From positions 8,742,001-8,806,000 of the forward strand of contig JAVTVX010000010.1 in the NCBI GenBank assembly GCA_033439265.1: 64,000 nt of DNA, read 5' to 3'. Shown piece by piece: positions 1 to 10,109 of this stretch; positions within the stretch are counted from its first letter, which is position 1, and each line of letters opens with the position of its first letter. Under the pieces are notes generated by a model. The model ran no database searches and had not been told where the DNA came from. It saw only the letters and a list, made by a program, of their open reading frames with translations. This stretch comes from Dillenia suffruticosa. Lineage: Eukaryota; Streptophyta; Magnoliopsida; Dilleniales; Dilleniaceae. A program made the position numbers and the translations under genes.

Positions 1-425
1 TAAATAAGTTTTTTATATATAATTAAATAAAATAAAATATTAATATAATATTTAAATTAAAAAATTAATTTAACAACCACGGTTTAGCGACAGATTTCTA
101 AATCCGTGGCTGATTCAGCGACGGATTCGAAATCCGTCGCTAAATAGGTTTTTTATATATAATTAAATAAAATAAAATATTAATATAATATTTAAATTAA
201 AAAATTAATTTAACAACCACGGTTTAGTGACGGATTTCTAAATCCGTGGCTGATTCAGCGACGAATTCGAAATCCGTCACTAAATAGGTTTTTTATATAT
301 AATTAAATAAAATATAATATTAATATAATATTTAAATTAAAAAATTAATTTAACAACCGAATTTAATTTAGCGACGGATTTCCAAATCCGTGGCTGATTC
401 AGCGACGGATTCCAAATCCTTCGCT
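1..425. repeat. Tandem array, about 141-bp unit, three copies
   Basis: Three copies start near 1, 142 and 283. Each has an AT-rich half and a half with two palindromic words, GCGACGGATT and AATCCGTCGC, able to form hairpins. A fourth diverged palindrome follows at 470-500. This is typical of CACTA subterminal transposase-binding DNA, although it lies over 1.8 kb from the terminus. Confidence 0.85.
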
Positions 426-539
426 GAATAATTAGAATTTTGTTTTATTTTTATTTTATTTTAATAATTTCAGCGACGGATTCCAAATCCGTCACTGAAT
501 TTTATCTTCTTTTAATTATAATTTTATTTTATTTTTATT

Positions 540-784
540 TTTATTTTATTTTATTTTATTATTTTATATTAACAAATCATATTATTATTTTATAATATTT
601 TAATTTACATTTTATTTTATTATATTATATTTCTTAATTCTTAAAAAAAAACCATATATTTTATTTTATTTAAATTATATGTATTTTTTAATTAATTTAT
701 TATTTTATTTCTTTTTTATGTAATTTTATTCTATTTGTATTATTTTATTTAATAATATAAATTTTTTAATTAAATATTAATCTT
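540..784. other. AT-rich filler without genes
   Basis: Runs of TTTTATTTTATT-type sequence inside the nested CACTA element. I see no coding potential or defined repeat unit. Confidence 0.6.
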
Positions 785-1017
785 AGCGGGCGCCGGCCCA
801 TGCACGCACGGGTGCCTGCCTGCCTGGGCGCCCGCGCGTGTTGGGGCGTGCCTGCCTAGGCGCCCAGGCAGGCGCCCACGCAAGCAGGCGCGGGGGCCTG
901 CGCGCCTGCTGGGGCGCGCCTGCCTAGGCGCCCAGGCAGGCAGGCACGGGCGCCCGCCCTACTGGGGCGCGCCTGCCTGGGCGCCCAAGCAGGCAGGCGC
1001 TGCCTGCTGGGGCGTGT
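785..1017. repeat. GC-rich minisatellite island
   Basis: Imperfect repeats built from GGCGCCCAGGCAGGC, TGCCTG and CTGGGGCGCGCC words, abruptly bounded by AT-rich DNA. Open frames across it (for example minus strand 856-1,083) are products of repetitive GC-rich sequence, not genes. Similar islands occur in the 31-55 kb element. Confidence 0.8.
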
Positions 1018-1034
1018 CACAAAAAATATATATA

Positions 1035-1110
1035 TAACTGTAGTTGGAGGGAATCGAACCTTCGACTTGGATCTCGAAGACATGCTACCACTACCACAGA
1101 ACCACGGGTG
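1035..1110 (-). repeat. tRNA-derived (SINE-head-like) module with Pol III boxes
   Basis: On the minus strand a B-box-like GGTTCGATTCC follows an A-box-like TGTGGTAGTGG at tRNA-like spacing. The acceptor arms do not pair, so it is not a functional tRNA. It could be a SINE head or a tRNA-like module carried by the CACTA element. Confidence 0.45.
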
Positions 1111-1119
1111 TTGTTATGT

Positions 1120-1690
1120 GACTTTCTTCCTCCGCTTTGTTTTCTATTCTCACTTTGTTTTTCCTTATCTCTATTTTTGGGTTTTTTTTTCTTCTTTCTA
1201 CTCTCATTTCTTATATATAATAATTTTATTATAATATATAATAATTTTATTATAACGAATAAAAATATTTTATAATTAAATATATAGATTTTTTAAAATA
1301 TTAATATATTATAATTTATTGATAATTATAATTTTATAGTTTTGAGATATTGTAATCCATTTTTAAATTATAAATTATGGATTAAAAAAATAAAATAAAA
1401 ATGAAAAAAAATAATAAGATAATAAGATAAAAGAAAAAAGAAGAAATCAAAATATAATATAAACATATTTTTTAATTAATTTATTATTTTATTTTAAATT
1501 AGTATTTTATTATTTTTTATTTTATTAAAAATTATCATATTTATTATTTTTAATTAATATTATTTTAGGTGGGTGGTATAAATAAAAAAATTTATTATAT
1601 TTATTATTTTAAATTATTATTATATATTATTTTATTATTATTAGAAAAATATGAAATAAAGATAATAAATAATAAAAAAAAATTTATATC
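1120..1690. other. AT-rich filler without genes
   Basis: Very AT-rich DNA inside the nested CACTA element, between the two tRNA-like modules. No gene or defined repeat is visible. Confidence 0.6.
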
Positions 1691-1698
1691 ATAATAAT

Positions 1699-1795
1699 AT
1701 GTTTGGCTCGGTGGTTTACAGGTTGCATGCAAGAGTTCGGAAGAGTGCGGAGTTCGGAGTTCGAACCACGGTGGAAGCAAAAGGCATTTTCCTAC
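1699..1795 (+). repeat. Second tRNA-derived (SINE-head-like) module
   Basis: TGGCTCGGTGG resembles an A box and GAGTTCGAACC a B box. Together they resemble a plant SINE head on the plus strand, opposite in orientation to the module at 1,035-1,110. No poly-A tail or target-site duplication is evident. Confidence 0.4.
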
Positions 1796-1804
1796 AATTA
1801 AGAG

Positions 1805-1955
1805 TGCCTGCGCGGGGTGCGGGGTGCTGGCTCAGGTGGCACGTGCTCGGGCGGGCGGGCTCGGGGTGCTGGCTCATGTGGCACGTGCTCGAGCGGGCGG
1901 GCTCGAGGTGCTGGCTTAGGTGGCACGTGCTCGGGCGGGTGGGCTCGGGTGGGAA
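1805..1955. repeat. GC-rich minisatellite, about 45-50 bp unit, three copies
   Basis: The unit contains GTGCTGGCT, GGTGGCACGTGCTCG and GGGCGGGCTCG and repeats about three times. It directly precedes the CACTA subterminal repeats. Open frames here are artefacts of the repeat. Confidence 0.8.
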
Positions 1956-1959
1956 TTTT

Positions 1960-2385
1960 AGCGACGGATTTTTGCGACGGATTTTTTTATTATTACAGAT
2001 TTTTTTTCCCCTAAATTAGTGACGGATTTTAACGACAAAAATTATCTGTCGCTAAATTTAGCGACGAATTTTAAATTTTCATTGCTACATTTAGCAACGG
2101 ATTTTTTTTATATCGCTAATTTAGCGACGGATAATTTTTCGTCGCTAAAGTTAGTGACGAATTTTAGCGACGAAAAATTATTTGTCGCTAAATTTAGCGA
2201 CGGATTTCAATTTTCGTCGCTAAATTTAGCGACGGATTTCTAATTTTCGTCGCTAAATTTTTGCGACGCGTTGTTAGCGACGAAAAATTTTTCGTCGTTA
2301 AATCCGTCGCTAATGTTTTTAGCGACGAATTTTTTTAAAATTTTCGTCGCTAAATTTGTGGCTAAAAGGCTGTTTTTTTGTAGTG
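1960..2385. repeat. CACTA subterminal repeats and right terminal inverted repeat
   Basis: About a dozen direct and inverted copies of AGCGACGGATTTT / AATTTTTCGTCGCTAAA occur, ending in GTTTTTTTGTAGTG at 2,385. In the En/Spm family such motifs are bound by the TNPA-type protein; that role here is inferred. Confidence 0.85.
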
Positions 2386-2826
2386 AAATAAATCATAAGA
2401 AATTATATAAAAAATATGAACCATTTGTGTTGGCACAACAAGCGATTCAAGTATTTTATACTTCATATCTTAGTTTGAAACGTGACAAAATTGATTGGTG
2501 GGCTGTTTTTAAAACGAAAGCACGGAAAAAATTGAAGAACATTGGGAAGACACAGCATATCAACAAGAGGAAGTTGTCAATACAGCTCAGACCGAGGAAT
2601 ATAATATTCCAACGTTATGAGCTCCCAATTGAGTAGTGATGATGTGGATGCAAGTGAAATTCATGAAGAAAACGATGAAAAATCTAATTTTGAGATAGAT
2701 GATGAGGATAGGGATGAGGGTAAGAATGAGGATGAGGATGAGAATGTTGATGAAAATGATGTTGAAGAGTCTAATTTTGAGACACATCATGAGGATGAGG
2801 ATGACAATGAGGATTTTGATTTTTGA
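2386..2826 (+). pseudogene. TNPD-like CACTA transposase, 3' fragment (DUF4216 and acidic tail)
   Basis: The translation begins in mid-domain with an EINHKK..YEPFVLAQQ stretch that matches the TNPD-like protein encoded at 36,202-39,985. It continues through LKRDKIDWWAVFKTKARKK and then shifts frame. The Asp/Glu-rich C-terminal tail (2,617-2,826, ending DNEDFDF) is in another frame. The 5' exons are absent from the window because the nested element ending at 2,385 interrupts the gene. It is non-functional as it stands. Confidence 0.8.
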
Positions 2827-3094
2827 TGACGGATAAGTTTTGTTCTCTTAATATAATAAAAATCGGATATTTATCTTGATATATGATAATCTATTTTTTT
2901 TAAGTAGGTAAGTTAGTCGACACATATAATTTGCAAATTTAGTTACTCAATTTCTTGTTTATTTACTATTTTATTCTTAAATTTATATATTTGATTTGTT
3001 AATATACTATCTTTTGTTTTTCTATAGATCATTAGAAAAGATTTCTTGACATATTGGTATCTTGTTTCGTCGCAAATAATTTGTCAAATTAAAT

Positions 3095-5058
3095 ATGGTA
3101 AGTTTATTCATATTCTTCATTATGCATATGATGAATATGCAATTTTTATTTTATTTTTTGTTTAAAATATACTATGGTTGACAGTTTCGACGTGGCGGCC
3201 ATAGACGAAATTCTGATAGAAATTCACGCTCTTCACCATCGCAGTCCGCTACGGCACCTTCGCAATCTCATTCCCTTGCCGGCAATGTACCTTTGCCTCC
3301 CCCTTCAGTTGCAGGCCCTTCGCATTCTCAACACATCGCTAGCAATCTACCTTCGCCAATCCGTTCGGTGGAACACTCGTATGTAGATAGGGAAGACAAT
3401 CGAGAGTTAATAGCCCCTTATGGAGATTCGTAAGTACTAAATTTTAAAATTTTAGATGTATTATTTCTTTTTATTTATAAAATAAATTTTTCTTTTAACT
3501 ATCTTATTTATTTAACATTGTTTATTTGAAACTTTATGATATATTTACAAATTCTGTACATGTTATTCACGAGCTTAACAGAATAGTGAATAGTCATTGG
3601 GGAGGGGCTTCGATGTCTTACACAAACACTCCGGAAGAAATAAAAGAACTATGGTGGAACGAGTTCAAGGTAAGTTATTCCAATCAGTTTATATATGAAA
3701 TTAAGTTAATAACGTTATAAGTTATTGGTTATTTTCCATTGTAGCGAGTATTCACTTGGAACGAGACTGAAGAGTTGGAAGTAAGAAGGATTTTCAAGAA
3801 AAAATATGGCGACCACATCCGACACGTTCGAAATCATGCAAAGAGATATGTAAAAAAACCCAACTACATCACCGAGCAAAATTGGAGCAGGATTGTGAAT
3901 TTTTGGGAATCGGAGGAGAGTAAACGAAGGAGTGAGTAGAATAAAAAAAACTGAGCTTATAATTCAGGGGAATCATCTGCGACGTATGCAGGAGGCTCGA
4001 TCAATATCGGTGAATATAGAAATAGATTGGTAATTTTATACAAACACTCATTTTTTTATCTAATTTAAACTATTTCATTATTTCTAATGGTGTTTTTTTA
4101 TTTTAGGCCAAGAAAATGGGGACCGAGCCTTCATTTATAGATATTTTCACTCGCATATTTCAGAAAAAAGACAAGATTTGGAGCGGGGAGAGAGCTAGAA
4201 CAATTAAGGTTTGTAATTTCAAAATTTTCAATTATTTTATGAACATTTTCAATGATGTTGATTTGAACATATTATGTTGAATATATCATAACAATATAGG
4301 AAGATGAATTCTTTATGTTAATCTCTTCCAAACTTATTTTTATTGCTAACTTGATTCTTTGATTTCTAATGAATTACTTGTTAGAAATTCTCTTTTTTTT
4401 TTCCAAAAATTTCAACTTATTCAATGTTAATATGAATGTTCATAATTTAGATCCTATATAGTCTCATGATTTATATTACAAATTTTTTTCCCTTTATATA
4501 TATATATATATCTAATCAGCATTATATGTGCTTGTATATTAATGTTATTGTAAATTTATTTTAATTTTTCTCATGACAATGTAGGAGAAATATGATAAGC
4601 TATCATGCAGAAGTTCGAGTGCAAGTGATGATACTGGCAGATCTAAGCCATCTGTTGATAACATGAATACATGGCTCGAGGTGACTGGTGGACGAAAAGG
4701 GGGTAGAGTAGTTGGGTTAGGTTTTTTAAGCAGAACATACAAAATCACTAGTTCATCTTCTTCCACCCCACCAGCAGTTATAGTAGAAATAAATCAATTG
4801 AACCAAGAGGTGAGCCATTTGAAAGAGTTACTATTGCAAAGAGATTAGGAATTCAGTGAACTTTAAGCAAAGCACACGCAAGAAATGAACGAGGTCCGCA
4901 CGCAGCAAATGTTAATCATGCATCATCTTCAGTTAGTCTCCGCTCCGGGTTAGATTCCCCATTTTATTTCTCCTCCTGATAATGCTTGCGATGGTGATGA
5001 AGGTGATGATTTCTTTGATGATGATGATGATGATGGTGATGGTGGAGGTCGTGCTTGA
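3095..5058 (+). pseudogene. TNPA-like (PF03004, Ptta/En/Spm) transposase gene, decayed
   Basis: The exon layout parallels the intact gene at 32,456-35,935: a lone ATG (3,095-3,097), exon 2 at 3,185-3,429 (Ser/Pro-rich), exon 3 about 3,561-3,669 (NSHWGGASMSYT, ELWWNEFK), exon 4 at 3,745-4,029, exon 5 at 4,107-4,208 and exon 6 from 4,585. Exon 4 carries in-frame stops near 3,938-3,955, exon 3 lacks its AG acceptor (AA instead), and exon 6 has a stop after LLLQRD at about 4,846 and further stops. The C-terminus was coiled-coil followed by an Asp-rich run. Long introns hold only AT-rich DNA. Confidence 0.75.
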
Positions 5059-5429
5059 AATTGTGTACTTTTATTTTTCTGTTACATTTTGATACTCGTT
5101 ACATTGATTTTTTTTGTTATATATGGTTATTGATATTTTAACATTTAGTTTTGATGTTGCTTTTATTTTTGATATTATAATTATGATTTCTTGTTAAATT
5201 TTTAATTTATTGATCTTATTGAATAGTTAGTTATAATTATGAATATAGATTGCTTAAATTTGATATTAAAAACGATTTGGATGATTAATTGTTCATGAGA
5301 TTAGGTGAGCAGGTATAAAAACAGATTATATAGGGAAAAATTGTCTAAATATGTCAATAAAATTTATATTTGTCGTAAAATTTGTCCCTGAAAACTATGC
5401 TCATCTCAAATTTAGTTGTTAAAATTGAA

Positions 5430-6143
5430 TTGTAAATTTTGATTAGCAACGAATTTTACAACGAATAATATTCGTCACTATTTGTGACAAATTATTTTTC
5501 GTCGGTGATTTGCGACAAATAACTTATTCGTTGCAAAATTTGCAACGAAATAATATTCGTCGCAAATGTTGCCATGAAATTTTTTTTTGTCGCAAATCGA
5601 CGACGAAAAAATATTTGTTGCAAAAGTTGCGACGAATGTTCTTTCGTCGCCAAATTTGCGACGATTATTTTTTCGTCGCAAATTTTGTGATGAATTTTGC
5701 GACGCAAATGCTTTTGTCCCGAATTTTGCAATAAACTATTTTTTGTTGGAAATTTTGCGACGAAAAATTTATTCGTCGCTAATTTTGCGACGAAAACTTT
5801 ATTGTCGCTAATTTTGAGACAAAAACTTTATTCGTCACAAAATTTGCGACGAAAATGGTTTCATTGCAAAATTTACGATGAATATTTTATTTGTCACATA
5901 TTTGAGACGAAAAAATTAGTCGTCGCAAAATTCATTACAAATTTACGACAAATTTGGCGACATCTGAATATTTGTTGAAAATTTTTGCGACGAATAATTA
6001 ATTTTTCGTCCCAAAATTTTGCGACGACTTATTAGCAACAAAAAAATATTTATTATAAAATTCGTCGTAAATTTGTTTTGTGAAGAATTTTTCTTACAAA
6101 TTTGTCGCAAATTTTGTCACAGATTTTGTCTTTTTATGTATTG
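5430..6143. repeat. CACTA subterminal repeat array and degraded right terminus
   Basis: Around 25 diverged copies of GCGACGAAAA / TTCGTCGCAAA in both orientations end in a degraded TIR near 6,143. Overlapping open frames on both strands here are products of the repeats and are not genes. Confidence 0.8.
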
Positions 6144-7500
6144 GCTTAATCCCCTACCCAGTTATCAATCTTGATATGTTTCCTCTTATTCGCGTTAGAA
6201 TATATAGAATCTGGGAAATTCTACTTATTGTTTGAAGTGCACATTATCCCGCTTTCTTCCTTAATAATCCTAACCTCATTTACAATGGTTTCATATGTTT
6301 TTAAGTAAAAATGTACTAGCTTCATCCAGTAGTATCGATGCAAATCTTGTAAGAATCGGGTGGCAACCAGATGAGGAGCACACAGAACAAGCCATCTAAA
6401 TTTAGCTTCAAGGGCTACTACGGAGGAACTTTTCTACTCCAACATTAAGAAGTCAGCCTCCCACTAATCTGCCAAATAGTTTTACATATATTTTTTTTCA
6501 AAACACTTATAAAATCTTGTTGTAGTCACCTAACCAACATCCACCCTCACTAAGTTTTCAGGGCAAAATTCCACTAATGATAGCATCCCGCTAATCTAAT
6601 ATGTTTTTGAAGTTTGATTTTTTCATTTAATCGTCTCTTCTCTTTAATTTTATTCTTTCAATTGTTGGTGTTGAATAATTTTGTGGTGCGAAGGAAGTTG
6701 GGAGGTTCATTGGTCAGTCTCTCGAATAAGACAAAAAGATAGACGTTTTGTTTGACAAATTATGGCAAATAGTTGCACCTTCCGGGGGAGACGTTGAAGT
6801 TGCCGAGAGCTTTCTGGGAACAAAAAGGAAATTATCTTCTACAGGAAATCACAATTCGTCACAAAATCGTCATGCGCAATTTTTCTTGCATTCGGCACTG
6901 TGGTGGCTTTCTCATGTCGTTTAATGCTTTGAGAGTATGCGTTTGAGATGTAGGGAACTAAAGCAACACACGATCTTCGAATCCGTCGAATGATTCCCTA
7001 CATCACATATTTTTGGTCTAACGTTGAAAAGGGATTGAGAATTTTGGGTCCTTCTTAACATTATAATCTTTTGACTAATGATTCCAGATTTGTAATTGGA
7101 GTACAATTGCAAGCCAAAATGTGCCCCCCTCCCCCCCCCCAAAACAAAAAAAAAAAGAATTTTGTTGGTTGAGATACAAATTTTGAGTTTCTATTTTCAG
7201 GGTTGTCTTTTGGTTTGCCATTGTATGTGGCATTCCTAATTTATTTGGCATTTACCAGTCAACTTCTAATGTTAATTGACACGCGTAGGGTATTGTCTGT
7301 ATCCATAGGCCAAAAATTTGTATTTTATCTTTTTAAGAATTTCTATAGGTATTATGTTAACCAAATAATAATTGTAGCAATTTTGATTAGAAGAATGATT
7401 GTATAGTTTAATTGACTTAAATATGTGTATAAATTTATCAAACCAATAACATTTTTCAGTAGATATAACTTTTGAGAATTTTTTATTATTTATATTTTAG
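6144..7500. other. Intergenic DNA, no supportable gene
   Basis: Mixed-composition DNA including short open frames without recognisable similarity. A stretch at about 6,700-6,900 has less AT bias and might be a remnant exon, but no start, splice frame or motif supports it. A homopolymer C run followed by an A run lies at 7,126-7,156. Confidence 0.5.
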
Positions 7501-7534
7501 TGTAGTTTAACAATATAGTATGTGTAGACATTCT

Positions 7535-7630
<96 letters not shown>
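7535..7630. repeat. Compound microsatellite (CA)n(TA)n
   Basis: About 36 CA repeats run directly into about 12 TA repeats. The overlapping reading frame with a poly-His/Thr and Tyr/Ile repeat is an artefact. Confidence 0.95.
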
Positions 7631-7634
7631 CACT

Positions 7635-8068
7635 TTTTAATACTTTCGGGACATCATGGAGTTTTAAATGAGCTTTCTAAATCATCTTTTTTGAATAATA
7701 CTTTTATGGTGAATTCTGAATTTTATCTTGAATCCCATTTTAATTTATTTTATTTATTTATTTATTTTTATTTTTTTAATTATTTACAAATTTGTCTCTC
7801 AAACGACGGATCTCAATTATTAAGATTAAAGCTCGGTTTGTGGTTTATTGTTGTTGTATCTTGAATCCCATTTTAAACCAATTTTAAAGACAGAGGTTCA
7901 ATATTTTGAAGTAATTCATATAAGCATAACCCATTAACATCTCTTAAAGTGAACCATGGAAGGACATTACTCATGCTATGAACCCGACCCGCTTCCTATA
8001 ACTATGCAATATTTGTTTTAAAGCAATTTCAATTGAGAGATCTTTGAATGGTGAAAAGAAATTACGAT
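7635..8068. other. Intergenic DNA, no gene seen
   Basis: AT-rich DNA. A stretch at about 7,925-7,980 has a diverged partner at about 8,308-8,360 on the far side of the CACTA MITE (both with CATAA..CCAT.AACAT.TCT), suggesting an old local duplication. Confidence 0.4.
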
Positions 8069-8071
8069 GAA

Positions 8072-8295
8072 CACTATTATTAGCGACGGATATTTTTCCG
8101 TTGTTAATATTAGCGATGAATTTTTTCTGTTGTTGATATTAGCGACGAAAAAAAATTCATCATTGATATTTAGAGGGTCACTATTAGTGACGGATTTAAC
8201 GACGAAAAAAATTTGTCGTTGATACCCTTCAACAATAAAAAATAAATTTTCAGTAATAAATTTTTTCATCGCTAAACATCCATTTTCTAGTAGTG
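8072..8295. mobile_element. 224-bp non-autonomous CACTA MITE
   Basis: Ends are CACTATTAT at 8,072 and, inverted, CACTACTAG at 8,295. They are flanked by 3-bp direct repeats GAA at 8,069-8,071 and 8,296-8,298, the TSD size of CACTA elements. The inside consists of AGCGACGGAT / ATTCGTCGTT-type subterminal words in both orientations and no coding sequence. It could be moved in trans by an En/Spm-type transposase such as the one at 36,202-39,985. Confidence 0.8.
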
Positions 8296-8479
8296 GAATG
8301 GCTAAAATCATAAAACCATCAACATATCTCAAAGCGCACCACAAGACTATTATGAGAAAAGGGAGCTAGAAAATATTTTTGGGAGACGGAGTAATATATA
8401 TACTAGAATTAAAAAATTTTACAACAAAATCACAAAAATGTCTGCAAACTTTTGGGGCGTTAATAAATGTTTTCTTAAA

Positions 8480-8770
8480 ATTCGATTAAAGTCAAAAAAA
8501 ACTCCCTCAACTTTTAAAATTGCTTTCATATAACTATTTTTTTTTTTCTCCAAAATACACTTGATGGGGTGGGGATCGAGAGAGAGAGAAATTCAATCTT
8601 TTCACACTCTCCTCGTCGGGTTGAATTCAAGGATAAAAAAGTGTGGGAGAGAGTTAATAAAAGTAATTAAAAAGATTTATGAGCTATTTGTTTACAATTA
8701 AACTTTGAAGAGATATTTATAAGTATCTCCAAAGTTTGAGGGGTTTTTTTGTGATTTTGACCAAAATTTT
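8480..8770. mobile_element. Possible MITE with imperfect terminal inverted repeats
   Basis: AGTCAAAAAAAACTCCCTCAAC near 8,490 is matched in inverse by GTTTGAGGGGTTTTTTTGTG near 8,735-8,760, with GA-rich and AT-rich DNA between. The repeats are imperfect and no TSD was identified, so superfamily is unassigned. Confidence 0.35.
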
Positions 8771-10049
8771 AAGATAATAAAATATTAATATATAAACAAT
8801 TTTCAATGATATACCGAAAGCAAAATTTAAAATCTAACATCTGAATTTAAAAACTAAACAAAGTGATTATTATTTTTACACAATGATGTGATTTTTCTTT
8901 TTTCAAAGGAATCACGCAGCTTGAATTTCAAGAAACTAAAATATTAAGTGAATAAACATATATATACTAGTATAAGCATGATACTCATTAAGTTACCATC
9001 TCATAGATGAGTAGATGTCAAGAACCTTATACTTTTAATTCTAAACAAAGCAAAAATGTATGTTAGGATAAACAAATATAACCATCCGAATTTAAAACCC
9101 ATATGACGTATTTCATTTAGACTTATAATTTATTGAACCAAAAAGGAAAAAAAAGGAAAAAATACGAATATTATAGACTTCTAAGCTTAACGCATATTTA
9201 TTACGTGGCTGCAGGATGCAAATATTATACTATACCTCATATTTGCTCTCATTTTCAATTTTTCAATCTTTTCTTTCTCTTTCTCTTCTAAAATGTGCGG
9301 TGGAAACAACCAATAAATTAAACTAAAGTCTGCTGCCATTGACGCATATCCTCGCCTTGCAGGATTTTCCATTTCCAGACTCCAAGCGCAAGTTACGTTG
9401 CCGGATGCACTTTTATCTTTGTCTTTTTGTACAAAAGTTTTATCTTTTTTTTCCTAACCAACATAAAGATCAAATAAAATATAATTAAAAAGTCGATATT
9501 TATGGTAATGATGAGATTTCGCGTGCAACAATTTATCAGTAATGAAATACTTGCGAAATTTTTCTTTGTTTTTATGCAATATAGTAGTTTATTTTATTTT
9601 ATTTCTGTTATAATAATCTTTAAGGTTAAAATTTTAATTATAATGATAAAAATATATATAATTATGATTTTGGGGTCATTTTTAAAATAGTTTTAGTCAA
9701 AGGAGTATGACCAACGATGTTAGCATTATGTAAGATGGCTTAAATTCCTTTACTTAAAAATAATTTGATAGTAGGTTAATTTGGCGTGGAATTAACGTGA
9801 CATCGCAGTGAATGGTCAAAATTTTTTTACCAAAAATAGAATTATTTATATTTTTAATATCATAATTAAAATTTTTTTAATTACAATAAAAATTTTATAC
9901 AAAATATTAGTTTTTTAAAAAGTAACAAACGTTCAAATAAGTATAAAATAATAATTGTATGATGAACTTTCGCATCAAGATTAACTAATTTTTTTAGAAG
10001 AAAAACAAAAATGGAACAGATGCCGTTGCCCGCAAGCAAGCTAGCCCAC
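8770..10049. other. Intergenic AT-rich DNA, no gene seen
   Basis: Only short AT-rich open frames. I see nothing with coding character or defined repeat structure. Confidence 0.5.
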
Positions 10050-10060
10050 AGTATTCACAT

Positions 10061-10094
10061 AAATATATCTTTTTCGGCCTTTTGGCTAAGATCA
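10061..10094 (+). pseudogene. U2 snRNA 5'-end fragment flanked by an 11-bp direct repeat
   Basis: CGGCCTTTTGGCTAAGATCA is the highly conserved U2 snRNA 5' region. It stops after about 30 nt, so branch-recognition and Sm regions are missing. The same 11-bp word AGTATTCACAT lies directly before (10,050-10,060) and after (10,095-10,105), as a TSD would. I infer a retroposed, truncated U2 copy. A 20-nt match could in principle be part of another short element. Confidence 0.55.
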
Positions 10095-10109
10095 AGTATT
10101 CACATTAAT

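Larger units (their letters stand above)
1..2385 (+). mobile_element. CACTA (En/Spm) element, right-hand part, inserted in an older CACTA element
   Basis: The right terminus is TTTTTTTGTAGTG ending at 2,385, the inverse of CACTACAAAAAAA. Inward of it lie dense GCGACGGATT/GCGACGAAAA subterminal repeats (1,960-2,345). Further left are a GC-rich minisatellite, tRNA-like modules, another GC island and a 141-bp tandem array. The left end is outside the window. No transposase ORF is visible in this part. Sequence right of 2,385 resumes in the middle of the DUF4216 region of another CACTA transposase, so this element is nested. The terminus closely matches the right end of the large element at 54,890, so I infer the same family. 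The module order (palindrome arrays, GC island, subterminal repeats) also resembles 52,900-54,890. Confidence 0.8.
2386..6143 (+). mobile_element. Older CACTA (En/Spm) element, right part, decayed
   Basis: Downstream of the nested insertion the reading resumes in the DUF4216 part of a TNPD-like transposase. It is followed by a TNPA-like (PF03004) gene in six exon-sized blocks and by subterminal repeats at 5,430-6,130. The right end near 6,143 reads TTTTTATGTATTG, a degraded form of TTTTTTTGTAGTG. Gene order and orientation mirror the left part of the intact element at 31,368-41,300. In-frame stops, a lost splice acceptor and the decayed terminus indicate an old copy. Confidence 0.8.

Noticed and set aside
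1035-1110. A functional tRNA gene
   Set aside because: A and B boxes are recognisable but the acceptor stem does not pair and the T stem is imperfect.
2019-2243. 74-aa frame with LATDF repeats
   Set aside because: Translation of the GCGACGGATTT subterminal repeats.
5478-5978. Five overlapping frames in CACTA subterminal repeats
   Set aside because: Translate as periodic RRKF/FVAKF words from the repeat; no gene.
7520-7864. 114-aa frame with a His/Thr run
   Set aside because: Begins in a (CA)n(TA)n microsatellite; the remainder is low-complexity Phe-rich sequence.
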